Below the pieces are notes generated by a model. It was not told the DNA's origin. It searched no databases and saw only the letters and a program-made list of their open reading frames with translations. Positions 13,201-25,096 of a stretch of 64,000 bases of DNA are shown piece after piece. Source of the DNA: Biomphalaria glabrata (lineage: Eukaryota > Mollusca > Gastropoda > Planorbidae). The translations under genes and the position numbers were made by a program. Every line of letters starts with the position of its first letter. Within the stretch, counting starts at the first letter, position 1. The stretch spans positions 27,382,376-27,446,375 of the forward strand of contig NC_074715.1 in NCBI RefSeq assembly GCF_947242115.1, in the 5' to 3' direction.

Positions 13201-16200
13201 GGATTAAATATTTAATTAAAAGGTTAAATCTTTCAGTAAATCTATTTTTTATGTATTTTAAAAATATTTTCTTTTTCCGTACTCAGTTTAAAATTAATTT
13301 TAAAAAATTTTGTTTGAATAATTTATTCATTTTCCTTAAAATAAAATAAAATATTTTAGATTATTTAATAAAATAAAGTTATAGTTGTCTTAGTAACTCT
13401 ACCCCCCTTGAAAATTTGTGTTCGTTCCGGGAAAACTCAATTTTTTTCAATCAAAATAATTCGCACTGAAAGAGTTAAATCTTTTCAATTTACCAAATAC
13501 ACCAAATATAGCTTTAACAATATGATGATATATCAAATTACAATAACTCATCAACTGAGCACAAGATAATCCTTACCAGGAAAAAGGAGATCCATGAACT
13601 GGCAGTATGCTGCTCCTATAAAAAAAAATATAACTTCATGTTAAATATATTAGAATTAGCTTAACATATTAACAATATTACAGTGTATACTGCAATTAAT
13701 AAGCAACAAATTTAAGGACAACTTTAACCCCCAAATAGAAATTACATGTTTTGATAATAAAAAATGCAAATAAGAAGAAAATAAATAATTTTACTTTATA
13801 TCTTAACTTTTTGAGAAAAAAAAATTGGGACTATTTTTAGCTAAAATGATGAAAAAATAGTTAATTTTCATGTCAAGATTTCTTGAAAACTACTCAAGCT
13901 AGTTCAATAAAACTTCAGCTGTTGATTATTCAAAACTAGAAGATTGTGAAGCAGAATTAACCATATTCATAGGCATAGAAAAAAATTAATTACTCTAAAA
14001 AGTTTTCAACCTTTTGTAATTACTCTGCTACACTTTCATAATATACATTATTTGTGCCAAATTTCAAGGCAAAACATTCATAAATAAATTTTTTATCATG
14101 CCATCTCTGAACAAAAAAATATGAAAATGGTTAACAGAAAAAAACAGCAAAAAAGGACAACCTCTGTGGTAAAAACTAAGTTAGTATACAAAATATAAAA
14201 AATATTTAAAATATTTCCACTTAGAATTTGGACATGTTGTAAACACCAAATTGTTCAGAAATGAATGCTGTATAATATTCAGTTATAAAAAAAATCGATA
14301 ATTTTGAACAATAAAGGGGGGGGGGGGTTTAAGCTGTCCTTAATAAACATTATATTTGCTTTAATTTTATTTTAAAAAAAATAACCAAAATGTTTCTTAA
14401 TTGCTTTCATTTATTCACTCAGCCTCTTCTACCTGAAGTCAATGCTGTACTCTCCCTTTACTCATACAGTCAAAATATATTTTCAAGTCAATGCTATTGG
14501 ATCACAAGAAATAGTTCACCTACAATTCTATCCCGGAAACTTGGGCTAACACCAACAGACCGATAGACAGAAAGACACTTCCAGAAGTCATTGACATTTA
14601 TTTATCTACATGTCTCCTTCATCAAATCATTAGTACCTAGTTAATAATCACAACAACAACACATGTTCTTACATATCTGACAAAAAAAATAGATAAAAGC
14701 TAACCAAATCACAAAAGATATATATATATATATATATATGACACCAGGAGAAAGTTTGGTGCAGCAAGTACTGCAATTAATCAGTTCTGGGATTGACCAA
14801 CACATTAAAAAAAACACCATACAGCTAGAATGGAAGGATCAAGCAATTCTAGCACATTTTCATTTAGAACACTCTCCAATAGGAGCCTACTATGCTAGAA
14901 TCAAGAGAACCTTGATCCCAGATGGCAACACAGCTACATTTAAGACAAAACCTTAGGACAAGCAAGGGGTGCTCAGTAACAATTTCAAAGGTACAAAAAG
15001 AGTCTTGCCCAGTACAGGGACAGGCAAATCCTACAGAACACTGCAAGATACCTAGACAGTGCTACACGAGAGCAATCTTAGCATGGAGATTTAGTGCATG
15101 GAGGCTTATAAATGGTGCCAGATCAAGAAGTAAAAATGTAAGGTTCAACTAATAAAAACCTGATTGGGTCAATTATAAGAAATCCAACCAACGAGAGCAT
15201 TATCTATTAGAACTGGATAATCAAGACTCTAGGTATAAGAAAAGACAAGAAAAATATTAATTATTTCTAGATCATCTGTCCTCTGACTTTCGTCAAAGGG
15301 GTGATGTGACAGTTCCCCTAACCAAATACCTCCACTCTTTCCAATCAGCAGGTATTCTTAGCATAATATCAACAGGGTCCAGTCTATTTTTTCATGTTAT
15401 CCATCCAACTTTTCTTTGTGCTCCCTCCACTGCATCTTAATGGATGATTTTGTAAAAAGTGAGTCATGTCTTACAATATGACCCAACCAGCTCAGCTCTT
15501 ATTTCTTCTAAGTATTGAAGAGTTTTTCCTTTTTGCCAGCTAGAGTTTTGACAACAAAGTAATTTGTTTTCTTTTCCTGATAGTATTTATTCTCAAAGAT
15601 TTGAATTCTTTCAGCCTCAGCGTTCGTGTCCAACTTTCACAATCATATTGGATTACAGAAACCACTAATTAGGGAATTTTCAATTTTAATTGGAAGCTGA
15701 TGTTACTTTTCAGATTTTTCAAAGTTTATTCATGATGCCAACGTCTAAGCTCAAAAGGGTTTTTATCTATTCCAGATTTTCCACAGGTTACTCACAACAG
15801 CAGTGGTTGCCAAGCTCAAATGGGTTTTTATCTATTCCAGATTTTCCACAGCTTAATCATGACAGTAGTGAATGCTAAAACTCAAAATAGTTTTTATCTA
15901 GTTTAATGAATCTTCCATCCTTTTGTTATGCTTCACCCTAGGTATTTATTTAAATGAGTCATCTTCTATTAGTCTAATTAGAACATTTAAATAAAGCTAC
16001 TAGTTTATCATTAACAATTATAAAAAATTTCAACTGTTAAGTGTCAGTCTTAGAATAAGTCTATCGGATTCATCAATAGCTATGGATATTCAACACTCAA
16101 ACCTTTAAAAGAAAAACATTTTCAACTGTCTCTTAACACTGATACTTTGAAAGAAATGTCATATTTAAAGAAGCAAAAAAAATCTATATAGGGCATGATC

Positions 16201-16808
16201 CAAAGTTATTTTTTATGACATAAAAAAGGACTAGTTGTAACCTACAAAGATAAAAATCTTAAACTTGACTCCTCTTTGCTCTGCCACCACTTCAGCAGCC
16301 TCATACGCATAAAAAAAATCATACAAATACATAGACATAAGTTATAAATATAAATTGCCATTTCAAACGGTAGACATTTCCTTTCGCAACGCTAATGCTC
16401 AGTCATTGTCATAAATATTTGTTTAAATTTTTTTTTTTAAATTGGTTAAAAACTTTTGTTACCTAGACCTAGATATAATAAGTTGGAATGTCAAAAAGTG
16501 ATAATCAATCTTTTAAAATATAATTAGGCTATGGATTTAGAAAAAAAAAGTTACATACAAGCAAAAAAAAATTTTCTTAGTAAACAATCATTGATAAGAC
16601 ATCTAATATCTAACAAGTCTAAAATTCCAATAACACTTTAAAATTCTGTCACAAAAATTAATGAAAACATTTTTATTATTATACCCGAACAAAGCTCTTC
16701 AATTTTTGTGTAACTTGTTTGCAGAGTATCGTTGATCCAAGCCAACATATCATGACGACTTAGATTATTTTCTGAAGCATTTGTACTGTGTACATTCACA
16801 GCCGCCAT
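4291..16808 (-). CDS. MAPRE1: EB1 microtubule plus-end-tracking protein, complete coding region with an alternative exon pair
   Basis: Coding exons in transcript order: 16685-16808, 13577-13615, then either 9953-10059 or 9233-9339, 5986-6211, 5772-5884, 5486-5632, 4291-4353. All junctions are GT-AG and phases fit, giving a 272-residue protein (human MAPRE1 has 268). The start ATG opens [20 protein letters not shown], close to human MAVNVYSTSVTSDNLSRHD. The N-terminal calponin-homology domain (about residues 16-118) binds growing microtubule ends and includes [22 protein letters not shown] and [19 protein letters not shown] Ser/Pro/Lys-rich linker follows. The C-terminal coiled-coil EB-homology domain has [14 protein letters not shown] and LYATE, and the protein ends QEEY, the CAP-Gly/SxIP-partner recruiting tail. 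It acts in the cytoplasm as a dimer that loads SxIP proteins on microtubule ends. It is assigned to EB1 generally; MAPRE1/2/3 are vertebrate duplicates. Confidence 0.95.
6212..9232. other. EB1 intron with no clear element
   Basis: AT-rich intron between alternative exon A and the exon starting at 6211. A slightly GC-richer stretch at about 6830-7020 looks like an old repeat but was not identified. A ~27-base A-run lies near 8101-8127. No other exon was seen. Confidence 0.4.
9233..9339 (-). CDS. MAPRE1: EB1 alternative exon 3, version A (downstream copy)
   Basis: This second 107-bp exon has its own CTTGCAG acceptor and GTGAGTC donor. It encodes [20 protein letters not shown] followed by [15 protein letters not shown], which matches version B at 27 of 35 residues. 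Using both copies would add 107 bases and break the frame (107 is not a multiple of 3), so only one can be used per mRNA. Both frames are intact, with conservative changes only, so neither looks like a decaying duplicate. It lies 613 bp downstream of version B on the minus strand. Confidence 0.88.
9953..10059 (-). CDS. MAPRE1: EB1 alternative exon 3, version B (upstream copy)
   Basis: This 107-bp exon follows a TTTTCAG acceptor and ends with a GTGAGA donor. With the G left by the 39-bp exon before it, it encodes residues 56-90: [20 protein letters not shown] followed by [15 protein letters not shown]. This is the part of the calponin-homology domain that includes lysines equivalent to the microtubule-contacting LKKVKF of human EB1. 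Phase and length match version A exactly. It is the version closer to human EB1, which also has EHEYIQNFK. Confidence 0.9.
11630..11790 (+). mobile_element. Remnant of a zinc-finger-tailed LINE (3' end)
   Basis: One plus-strand frame reads [20 protein letters not shown] then GCVSKLGL, similar to the finger tail at 38.8 kb (KCENATAPGDYICPTCDRSC). The finger cysteines are partly lost. It is short and decayed. Confidence 0.4.
12585..12702. repeat. 44-bp tandem repeat, about 2.6 copies
   Basis: ATATATC anchors occur at 12592, 12636 and 12680, a spacing of exactly 44. The shared unit includes CTTTGTCTTTTTCACCAAAT and AGCCTTGGGC. The first copy has a perfect palindrome, CAGCCGATATATCGGCTG. The repeat is in an EB1 intron. 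Confidence 0.8.
12836..13474. mobile_element. Non-autonomous piggyBac-like MITE (639 bp)
   Basis: The element is flanked on both sides by TTAA (12832-12835 and 13475-13478), the target duplication of piggyBac and Kolobok elements. The left end reads CTCTTTCAGTGTGG; the right end, reverse-complemented, reads CTCTTTCAGTGCGA, giving an ~11-13 bp inverted repeat. A subterminal duplication with 43-bp period (TCAGTGYGGCRTTACTCTCA at 12841 and 12884) lies at the left end. There is no coding capacity. It lies in the EB1 intron between exons 2 and 3. Family assignment rests on TTAA and the CYCTTT-type terminus only. Confidence 0.7.
14718..14738. repeat. (TA)n microsatellite
   Basis: About ten TA units directly precede the LINE remnant that follows. 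Confidence 0.8.
14739..14960 (+). mobile_element. Remnant of an RNase H-type LINE, C-terminal region
   Basis: The frame reads [20 protein letters not shown] then YARIKRTL, which parallels RPEQAIIAQCRTGHCPVGSY in the LINE at 24.7-29.3 kb. No intact ORF remains. It lies in EB1 intron 1. Confidence 0.4.
15290..15680 (-). mobile_element. Remnant of a LINE reverse-transcriptase ORF 3' part
   Basis: On the minus strand [15 protein letters not shown], then [20 protein letters not shown] and KSWMDNMKK can be read with interruptions. This is the typical post-RT region (CESWT ... LGHI.R.D ... WMDNIK) of RTE/Jockey-like LINEs. The copy is old and broken. Confidence 0.5.
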
Positions 16809-16833
16809 ATTTTCTCAGCTGTGTTGGGAAATG
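16809..16833 (-). other. MAPRE1: 5' UTR part of the first coding exon of EB1
   Basis: The sequence ends at a TTATTTCAG acceptor just upstream (minus strand), so the ATG-bearing exon begins within the 5' UTR and at least one non-coding exon should lie further upstream, at higher coordinates. That exon and the promoter were not identified. Confidence 0.5.
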
Positions 16834-16834
16834 C

Positions 16835-19053
16835 TGAAATAAAAGTAAAAAAAAAGACATATTGCAAGATATACTGTATATACATTTTTATTATAAGAGC
16901 ATGTTTGCCTGGTCTGTGTTTGTCACAGTCTCAGTTGACATAGCCTGTTAAATGTTCACTTAGAGTTAAGACGGTAATGAGACATGTGAAACTCCTGATA
17001 TAGAAACTGGAAGTAGAATGACTAAATTGACTTTGAGTTCAGTCAGTCAAGTGGTATCCTTTGGACAAGGCAGTCAAGTAGTATCTTTTGGTCCGGTACG
17101 GACAGTAGTGAGAGTCAAGTAGTCATTTTGAGTTAAGAAATATCTTTTGGGCAGTTGAAGCCAGTGGTCACTTGAGACATGTATTTCTAGTAGTTATTAT
17201 TCTGTACTATTATTATTATTAAGTACATGTTACCCGCTGTGATGCAAAATGAAGTCTATTTTGCAGAATTTGACATGTTGCAGACCTGCCTACCAAAAAA
17301 AGTCCAAATGTGTAACGCTGATGGTCAAAATGCGTATTTTGGCACCAGAATGCGCAACACTTACGCGATCCACTATTGTAGGCCTACCTTTGTCCTTGAT
17401 CTATTCTATACTAAGACTCTAGTCTAGATCTAGACTAGATGGTAGTAGATGTTATCAATCTAGATCTAGTCAATCTAAATTCTAAATCATACTATAACTA
17501 AATTGGATCTAGATTGTAGAGTAATGTAGAGAATCATAACGTAATGACTAGCTAGACTCTAGCTACATCTATTCCTGTATAACAAGTTATCTAGATTATT
17601 CTAGAATCTAGATCTAGACTAGATATCTACAATGTCACTTAAAGCGTTTTGAATCGATAGCAATTCGATATTTTTTTCTATACAAATGAATACGGGAATC
17701 AGGGGTTTTTTTTAATTTTTTTTACACTCGACCTTTTATTAATGCACCAACATAATTAATGAACTTAAAAAAAAAAAAGTCATGTTGGTGTATCAGCTTA
17801 CTGATGGTACCAACCTGGTATCAACCCGCAACCCCCTTACTCTCGCGTTCTTCATTTCTAGACTAAATCTAATTGCTATTAAGAACCAATCAACGTATAG
17901 ATCTGGACACAATGTGCTCCCCCACCTTTTCTGTTCCCCCCCCCCTTCCCACAGGATGGCTTAGAGTGACTTCAGTGACCGCTCATAAGCTAGTCAAGAG
18001 AGGGAAAAAATATATGAAATGCGAATCGCGACAAGTTAAATTTGTATTTTCGTAAAGGCTGTAATTTTTTGGGAGATTTTACGTAACGAATACAAATTTT
18101 GCGTAACGGAAGGCAGGTCTGATGTTATGTTATGCGGATGCGACTTTGTTTCTTATTTGATTATGTAACCGACAAGGAGTGCAGTATTATTATTGTATCA
18201 AATAAACTTTATGTTTTGTCTGCTGAAATGGACTTAAGTCAATCTGTAGTATCTATGTTGTCAAGTGTCAAGAGTACTCCAGGAAGCACGAACCCAGCAT
18301 TCCACGACATTCGCAACAAATTAGTAGTGCCTTGTCTCATGTGTAATAGTAATATTATAATACTACGTCAACGCACATATAATGTTGACAGTGTTAGAAC
18401 CCTAAGTTGGATATTATTAGCCAGAGCATTTTTGTTATTCACAAAGAAAGCTATTGTCTTTAACTGTATAAAACTCTGATAAGTCTATTCAAAAACTTAA
18501 TATCACAAGCCTGATGTGAAACATTACAATTACATTATAAAAGAATTACATTATTTATTCTATAAAAAATTCTTATTGAATAGATATCAATAATTGTATG
18601 ATTATTTTCATCATAAACTGTTGTTTTTTTAAACTCTTTTTAAAAGATTAAGATGAGACAAAATATCATCTATATCTAGATTCTATATTCCATAAATTCT
18701 ATCTATATTGACTATATTATAAATCTATTCAGAGTCCATCTATAGTATCTAATAGATAGTGTAGTGATTCAGTAGGCTGGTGTGTAGCTTAATCTGGAAT
18801 TTCTGAAGTGACATGTTGATATACTAAAAATATAACTTGAATTAGCTAGATAAGACAAGAGGGAGAGGCTTGTTATTAGATAGAGTTAAAACGTGTTTTT
18901 GCGATGAAGAACTTAGTCAACATTGGACTATTTCCCTTCATTGGAATTAAAGAATTTATTTATTAAATCTTAACCGCTTTACTTTACTATATAAATTATG
19001 TTGTGTTGTCAATAATTAACTTATTAATAAATAACTGGTAAATCAATCTAGAT
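16835..19053. other. Intergenic DNA upstream of EB1, rich in TCTAGA/AGATCT
   Basis: From about 17420 to 17640 the sequence is a dense run of CTAGATCTAGAC-like motifs. A C-run lies near 17938. A 115-codon open frame at 18132-18479 has no recognisable domain and AT-rich, non-coding-like composition. The EB1 promoter and first non-coding exon should be here but cannot be placed. Confidence 0.4.
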
Positions 19054-21187
19054 CAGTGATTCCCAAAGTGGTCTATATAGATCCCCAGGGGTCTACGAAG
19101 ACTTCCAAGGGGTCTACGAAAGTTAAAATGGGAATTGGGGGTCTATGAGATATGCTTGGGGGTCTACGATAAAGAATCTCAATTCAGCATGTCGTGACTT
19201 TAATTTTGACAATTGGAATTTTTTCATCCACACATTTATGATTTGTACCTTAGGAAATCCTTAAAATTTTTATCCTGCTGAGTAAATGAAATATTGTTTA
19301 ATTTAATTTGATAACTATATTTAAATAGTGTAGTTTTGTCTTGTTATAAATTTAACAAAAAGAAATGTCGACTGTTCAGTGTTAAGTATTTGAAATTGAA
19401 CTTCATTACTTCCCTGTCAAACATGCGAGTGTTAATGTGCCATTTTTTTAAGATGCTATGAAACCAATCAAGCTGGAGCATAATTTGAGATGATGCCACC
19501 CGATAAAAAGATAAAAGCTTGCAAAACTTTCAAATACTTAAAGATAAAGTTCAGAATACACCCACAAAATCCCTCTTTAACCCGATATTGAGAAGATGAT
19601 GATTAAAGTAAAATACTGAAAACCTCACATGATATTGATTTTCACCAGCCATTGAAGAAATTGTAAAAACTCTTACACAAACTAATATCATTAAAAGAAT
19701 TTCATGTTTGGGTTTTGTGGCCGGTGTCTTGTTTTGGGACTCTTGATGAAGAATGCAATTTTGAAGACATGGTTGGCATTCTCTGGTGACACTCCAAAAG
19801 GGCTAATTTCAATGGTCCCAATTTTAAGCTTTCGGAACATATGTTTTCTCATTATGAGGTGTACAGTTTAGATGTGAACAATTATACGTGGTCCTATAAT
19901 TGGGATAGTTTATAATAGGTTTCATCTTTCTTGTATATCGAATAAGAGCTTGTCCATTTCTCGTTTTTACAATTCACTATTAGTTTCTTCATTTCTTCCT
20001 GATAGAGAGCGATGTTCAAGTGTGTATTTGTTTTCTTACATTTGGCAAGTGTGTTAGCCTTCTATTTCTTTCTTTTTCAACATTGGAGAACAGTGTTCTT
20101 GCTGTTGTTGCACTTTACAAGGTCACACAATATGTTTTGTGCAAAATCTTTTGGATGCTCCTTCAGATTATGTGGATAATTACATCCTATCCCAAATCTC
20201 CCGATGGGAGATGCAAGCAGGCAAGTTGACAACCGATCGTCAGTCCATGCATCATGAGTTGTTTTATTTAGGAAGCATCAGAGTTGTCAAGCTTTGAAGG
20301 ATTGTTTTTATATTGGTCACGAAATAAATTTAATTGTTTGGTGAATTTTACTGATTCGCTATCATGGTAGCTATTAGATCCAGTGCTCCTATTTCTTCTC
20401 TGTGGTTGTCATAGAGCTCATTAGTTACAATGAACTTAATTTTTATATTATTTTTTCTCCATTTGGCCGTTAAATGAGTATTCCAGCTCCTCCGTTTGTG
20501 GTGGCTTTCTGAGAACCATCCATGCAAACTCTGACCCATCGGTTTTTATGGCGATGGATTTGTAGAAGAGTTCACTAAATTCTTGATCTCTGTTGGAATA
20601 TAGTCAAATATTTCTTTCTTCTTATGTAAGTCTTTGCAAACGAAATATTTCTGTAACATATTTCTCTATAAAGCTGGCTGAATCAACCTTGTCTGGTAAT
20701 GATTTTTTTTATTCAAATTATTATGGCTCAAGAAATCCACAAAAAAAATGCTCTTTGTGAAAACTTTAACTTTATTTAAGGCACAATAATATTTAATGTT
20801 TTGAAGAACTACTTCATAAAACAACAAATCCGTATTTGAAAAATAATTTCTGTAGAAACGGATGGTGAGCTTGCAAGCCTTTAAAAACAAAAAGTTTCCA
20901 ATGTGTTTAGTGATTGTATGCTGTACGTGTTAACTATTAAATAATGGGTTGAAATTTGAATTTTGTTAATCAATTTATTTTAAAAAATTGATTCAACTTA
21001 AAATGTAGTTTTAAATTACTTTTTCACTCCTCGTGTCACTGGTTAAATATTATTTTAAACAAAATGTGTAATTTGAAATTGATGAATTTTCAAAAATTCA
21101 ATATAGCCCTAACTTAAGCAGGGGGTCCACGGAAAACCAGAAAACATGGCAAGGGGTCTACGAGACAAAAAAGTTTGGGAACCACTG
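19054..21187. mobile_element. hAT-superfamily transposon, 2.1 kb, decayed
   Basis: The left end reads CAGTGATTCCCAAAGTGG; the right end reverse-complemented reads CAGTGGTTCCCAAACTTTTT. These are typical hAT (Charlie/ZBED-like) inverted repeats. Both sides carry the identical 8-bp target duplication ATCTAGAT (19046-19053 and 21188-21195). GGGGTCTACG repeats are found near both ends. Inside, only short disrupted frames remain, so the transposase, if it was ever present, is no longer readable. Confidence 0.88.
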
Positions 21188-21489
21188 ATCTAGATCAAGA
21201 TAGAATATAGCACTCTAGACTCAGTTTCAACCAGATCAACACAAAATGTGTGACAACAATAATTAATCTATATACTATACACCATTGACAGTGACTCATC
21301 TAGAATCTAGATCTACTTGTATTTTGTCTTAGAAATAAACTCACTGTCACTACAAGTTATAGATCTAGAATAATCTAGATATCTAGACCTAGAATAATTC
21401 AATGGATGCAATCAGCAATGCTAAGACTAAGACTTACTAAGTAAGAGGAGTAAAACAGTCACTGAGTCAGTCAGTCAGGCCCATCACGA

Positions 21490-21967
21490 GGTAATAGGTG
21501 ATATTATGCCGCCCACACCCTAGCAGGTTCTTTTGGTGCTCCAGTAGTAGCCCAAAGGCTCATAAACCTGCACCCAAAAGCTCTACCATCGCAAATTATT
21601 ATTAACATGAAAAAAATTTTTTTTTGTTTTCACGATTTTAACTATTGTTGATATGGATAGGTCGCCATTTTGAAATCTCCTTGGGGTAACCCTTCCTGAT
21701 CTGTGACGTCACTCCCCCCTGGCACAGTTTCCTAATTATTCAGGGTCACGGGTCAAGGGTTACCGTGCATAAATTTAGCACAAGACTCTCCCGCAATTTT
21801 ATTCTAAATAGAACAGATTGATAGACGATTTTTATTTGTATTCGCGTGTATGTCTATTAATCTTAGCATTCATTTAAGGCACCAAATAATAATAAGAATA
21901 CTCTTACCTTCAGCTTTGTGGAATTTAAACAATAAACAGTACAATTTAGCACAAATAGGTTTAGATC
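21490..21967 (+). repeat. Left terminal inverted repeat (478 bp)
   Basis: Matches the reverse complement of 33470-33940 over its whole length, with only scattered substitutions and small indels. It includes a CTTACCTTCAGC splice-donor-like string in minus orientation. Confidence 0.9.
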
Positions 21968-22542
21968 TAGCCGGCAGAGCGCTGGCGGTACACAGTAAGC
22001 TAGATGTTGTTCTAATTATAACTTTACCGCCAAACTGAATATATTTTACAAGAAAAACGAGGCTATTTGGGGTTAAGGGTTGAGCCTTTACAATCAATTA
22101 CTGGTATCAATAAATTTCACTTGCTGGCATACTTTTATAATGAACGTATAGACCTACACAAAATAGTGTATTAATTGTCTAATGTTGGTATAGGATCAAT
22201 TAAATTTTTTTTTTGGTGCGACTACCTAATAATAATATAGCATGGAGACTAAAGATAACATAAAGGCCTAATACGAAAAATGTTATTTAACACTTTTCCA
22301 TACCAAGTTAAAAAACCTAAAACAAATGCAATGCATTTAATAACACATCTCCTCTCTTATTGCTTAAGACATTCCCTTGACATTCTGATAATGAAAACAA
22401 AAAATTTAAGGATGTAGGCTAGACTCGAAATCATCTTAAATCCTAACTAAAGCTTTAAAAAAAACGTTTGACTGAAGTACTGATTGTTCAACAATTCTGT
22501 ATGGATTCTGTACAGGAAGCAGCTAAGGATTCCTTTAATGTT

Positions 22543-22695
22543 CACCCAAGATGTCTGTGTTACATAAGCATTTCAACTCAAGACGCATTACAAATAGTGA
22601 TTGGTTTGCAAATTCCGGAGCAGTGAAGAAGGACTGCTTTTCTATTCAACAGCTACGATGGGCATACGAGGTACGACCGTATGCAAAAGGTTTAG
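22543..22695 (+). other. Coding-like piece of unknown identity inside the inverted-repeat element
   Basis: An ATG-started frame of 50 codons reads MSVLHKHFNSRRITNSDWFA and later SIQQLRWAYEVRPYAKGLGS before a stop. GAG/GTACG could be a donor at 22670. Composition is less AT-rich than the surroundings. The family is not recognised and it may not be an exon. Confidence 0.25.
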
Positions 22696-22816
22696 GGAGC
22701 TGAAAGGTGATTGGCGTAACAAAGGTGCTCTATCGAATCAGAAACCCCATTAGTAACGAACCATGTTGGGATTGCCAGAGTCGGACCACCGCCTCATATC
22801 CAGCTCTCACAGTGCC

Positions 22817-23165
22817 CTAGAGCGTCTGCACGGAGCCGTCCTTGTAGAGTGTGTACACTCCAGCCGGATACAAAGCGATAGCCTCTCTGGCTGCTTGTAG
22901 TAGCCGTGTAGGATCGCACCGCTTTGTCACCACCAGGTGAAGTAGGCTATTTTGTACCGACGGCATGCCGAAAGCTTTGTCAAAGGGGTAGGAACCGGAC
23001 GGGGAAAGAGCAGCCCACTCCACCAGTAGATTCATCTCTCTTAACAGCCCACGCGCCACATGCACGAAGCAGGGCCGGTTTTTGAGCCGTCTCTTGCCCT
23101 CCCAGTTGTCGACCAGACTTCTGAGCGGACATCCCTCCTCCAGCCCCGCATCAGCTTGCTTTAAT
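22817..23165 (-). CDS. Unidentified GC-rich exon-like open frame
   Basis: On the minus strand, a frame opens after a TTAAAG acceptor-like string at about 23166, begins QADAGLEEGCPLRSLVDNWE, continues through LLREMNLLVEWAAL, and ends DGSVQTL and a TAG at 22817-22819, about 115 codons. GC content and codon use differ sharply from the surrounding AT-rich DNA, which argues for past or present coding. I do not recognise the family. There is no hydrophobic segment long enough for a membrane span. It lies between the left inverted repeat and the hAT insertion, so it may be a captured host exon or a second gene of the element. Confidence 0.4.
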
Positions 23166-25096
23166 TGCCATAGAAAAGATCACATGGGAGCTGGTGGCTT
23201 CAAACTAGACAGCTGGAGATCTCTTACAAAGGATGCCGTCATTGTTTACTTTGTTACTCGATCTACCACTTCGAGGGGGTGGTCATTCATTCAATTGATT
23301 TAAATGGATATTTCTGAAACATTACTTTAAAAAGATTTATTGTTAAACCCCGATTTACAGTGATTTGAATCAGTCTAGATAATATTTTAGGATCAGGATA
23401 TACGGTACATAGATCTAGATCTAAAGTTATGAAATTCTGTAAATTTAAATAATCTCGAGCTACTAGATCTAGAACTAGTCTAGATCTGTACACCTTGGAT
23501 AGCTGTATGAATAAGCCTATGTTCTTAGGACTGTCGTCATGTTACGATGGCCAAGTTTAAATCCTGTCAGCATACATCTTTTTGTTGTCCAGCAGAACGT
23601 TTGGACGTAATAATAGTTTCCTAGTGAATATCCTAAACTTACTAAACAAACAAACAAAAATAGAAACTAGATAAACTAATTCATTTGGATTATTTCTATA
23701 GGCCTACTCTGGTTCTAAGATTAGTTATGATTAGTATCGAGGATATACATGTTCTGCTGAAAGATCAAGAGTAGTTATTGACTTGAATGACAGCATAGAA
23801 TGTTTAAAAATTCTCTGGAAGCAAAACAAACTTCACGAATAGCGCTTAGATCTACATAAGTAGGTAATAGATCTAGTAGGCCTAGAGGTTTAGATTATTT
23901 ACAGCCCTACAGTCTAGGTCTGAGATTATGATGTTCTATAGAAAGTATTTAGGTCTAATTCTTCTCAAATGTTTCCACTAAATATGCATGCCGTTTGTAA
24001 TTGGTATATGCTGGTAAGACTACTCTACAAATAACGATGATCTATTATAATTATTCTGATTATGACACTGCAGCAGGGGTGCCACCCATGAGACCAAGTA
24101 AACCCTGAAACCCGAATTTTCAAATTTTACAAACCCTGAAATCATAAACCCTAACCTTTACCAACCCTGTAACGTACCGCATAAACAATTTAAGCACCAA
24201 AATTTTACGAAAGAAGAACAGTATTAAATTACTACCTAGATCTATATCATAATATGCCCCCCATGTTTTAAATATGTAATTAGTAAGCCTATCATTATAA
24301 TAAATAGAGTTTGTGTGTATTTATTGATAAAGCTTGTAATACAAGTTAACAGGATTTAGTACAATTTTATATTAACAATGTTTGTACCCCCCCCCCCCCC
24401 CAAACACAGTTATTTTAAATGATGTTTCTCTCTTAACATTTTTTCCCTCATTATTCATTTGAAGCAGCCTACTTTAATCAACATTGATAAAACTGATTCC
24501 ATCAATGTACATGCATGGACCTGTAAATCTATTGTAACAAGATAAAATTGATTTGAGATTTAGTCCAGATTTACTCCAAAATGAAAATTTAGATTTAGTT
24601 TCTAATATTTAAATGTAGACCTAGATGGCTGGAATGTGCTGGACTGCTTATACATAATTATAATTTATTTGTATAAATCAAGATCTATTGACCAATCGTG
24701 GTGTCCCCTGGTAACTGGAGTAAGTCCACCCTTTGCTCTCAGGGTGGTCTGAAAAAAGGCTAACGTTGCGGGAGCCCTAACTTTCCTAGCAGGCTCTCAT
24801 GCTCTCCTGGTGCAGAGTTCTGCTGGTGAGGTCTGGGTAATGCTAAGATCTGATCGACATAACCCCTGCACGCTCGTATTGTGTAGGGATTAGTGTCTGT
24901 CGGGGCTCTAGCTAATGCTGAACTGATCAGCCGCCGCCCTGGAGACTAGTGGAGGGTCAAGCCATCAAAATTTGTGGGCCCTAAACTGGTGGCTTTAAAA
25001 AAAAGGTCTCCTGCCTCACTCCACTTTCGTGGATTAAACCCTGCCCATACGAGCGAGTGGTTGAGTTAACTGATCTTTCGATCGATTCATAGTTCA

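Noticed and set aside
18132-18479. 115-codon open frame (MRMRLCFLFDYVTDKECSII...)
   Set aside because: No recognisable domain, no splice context, and AT-rich composition like the flanks; likely chance.
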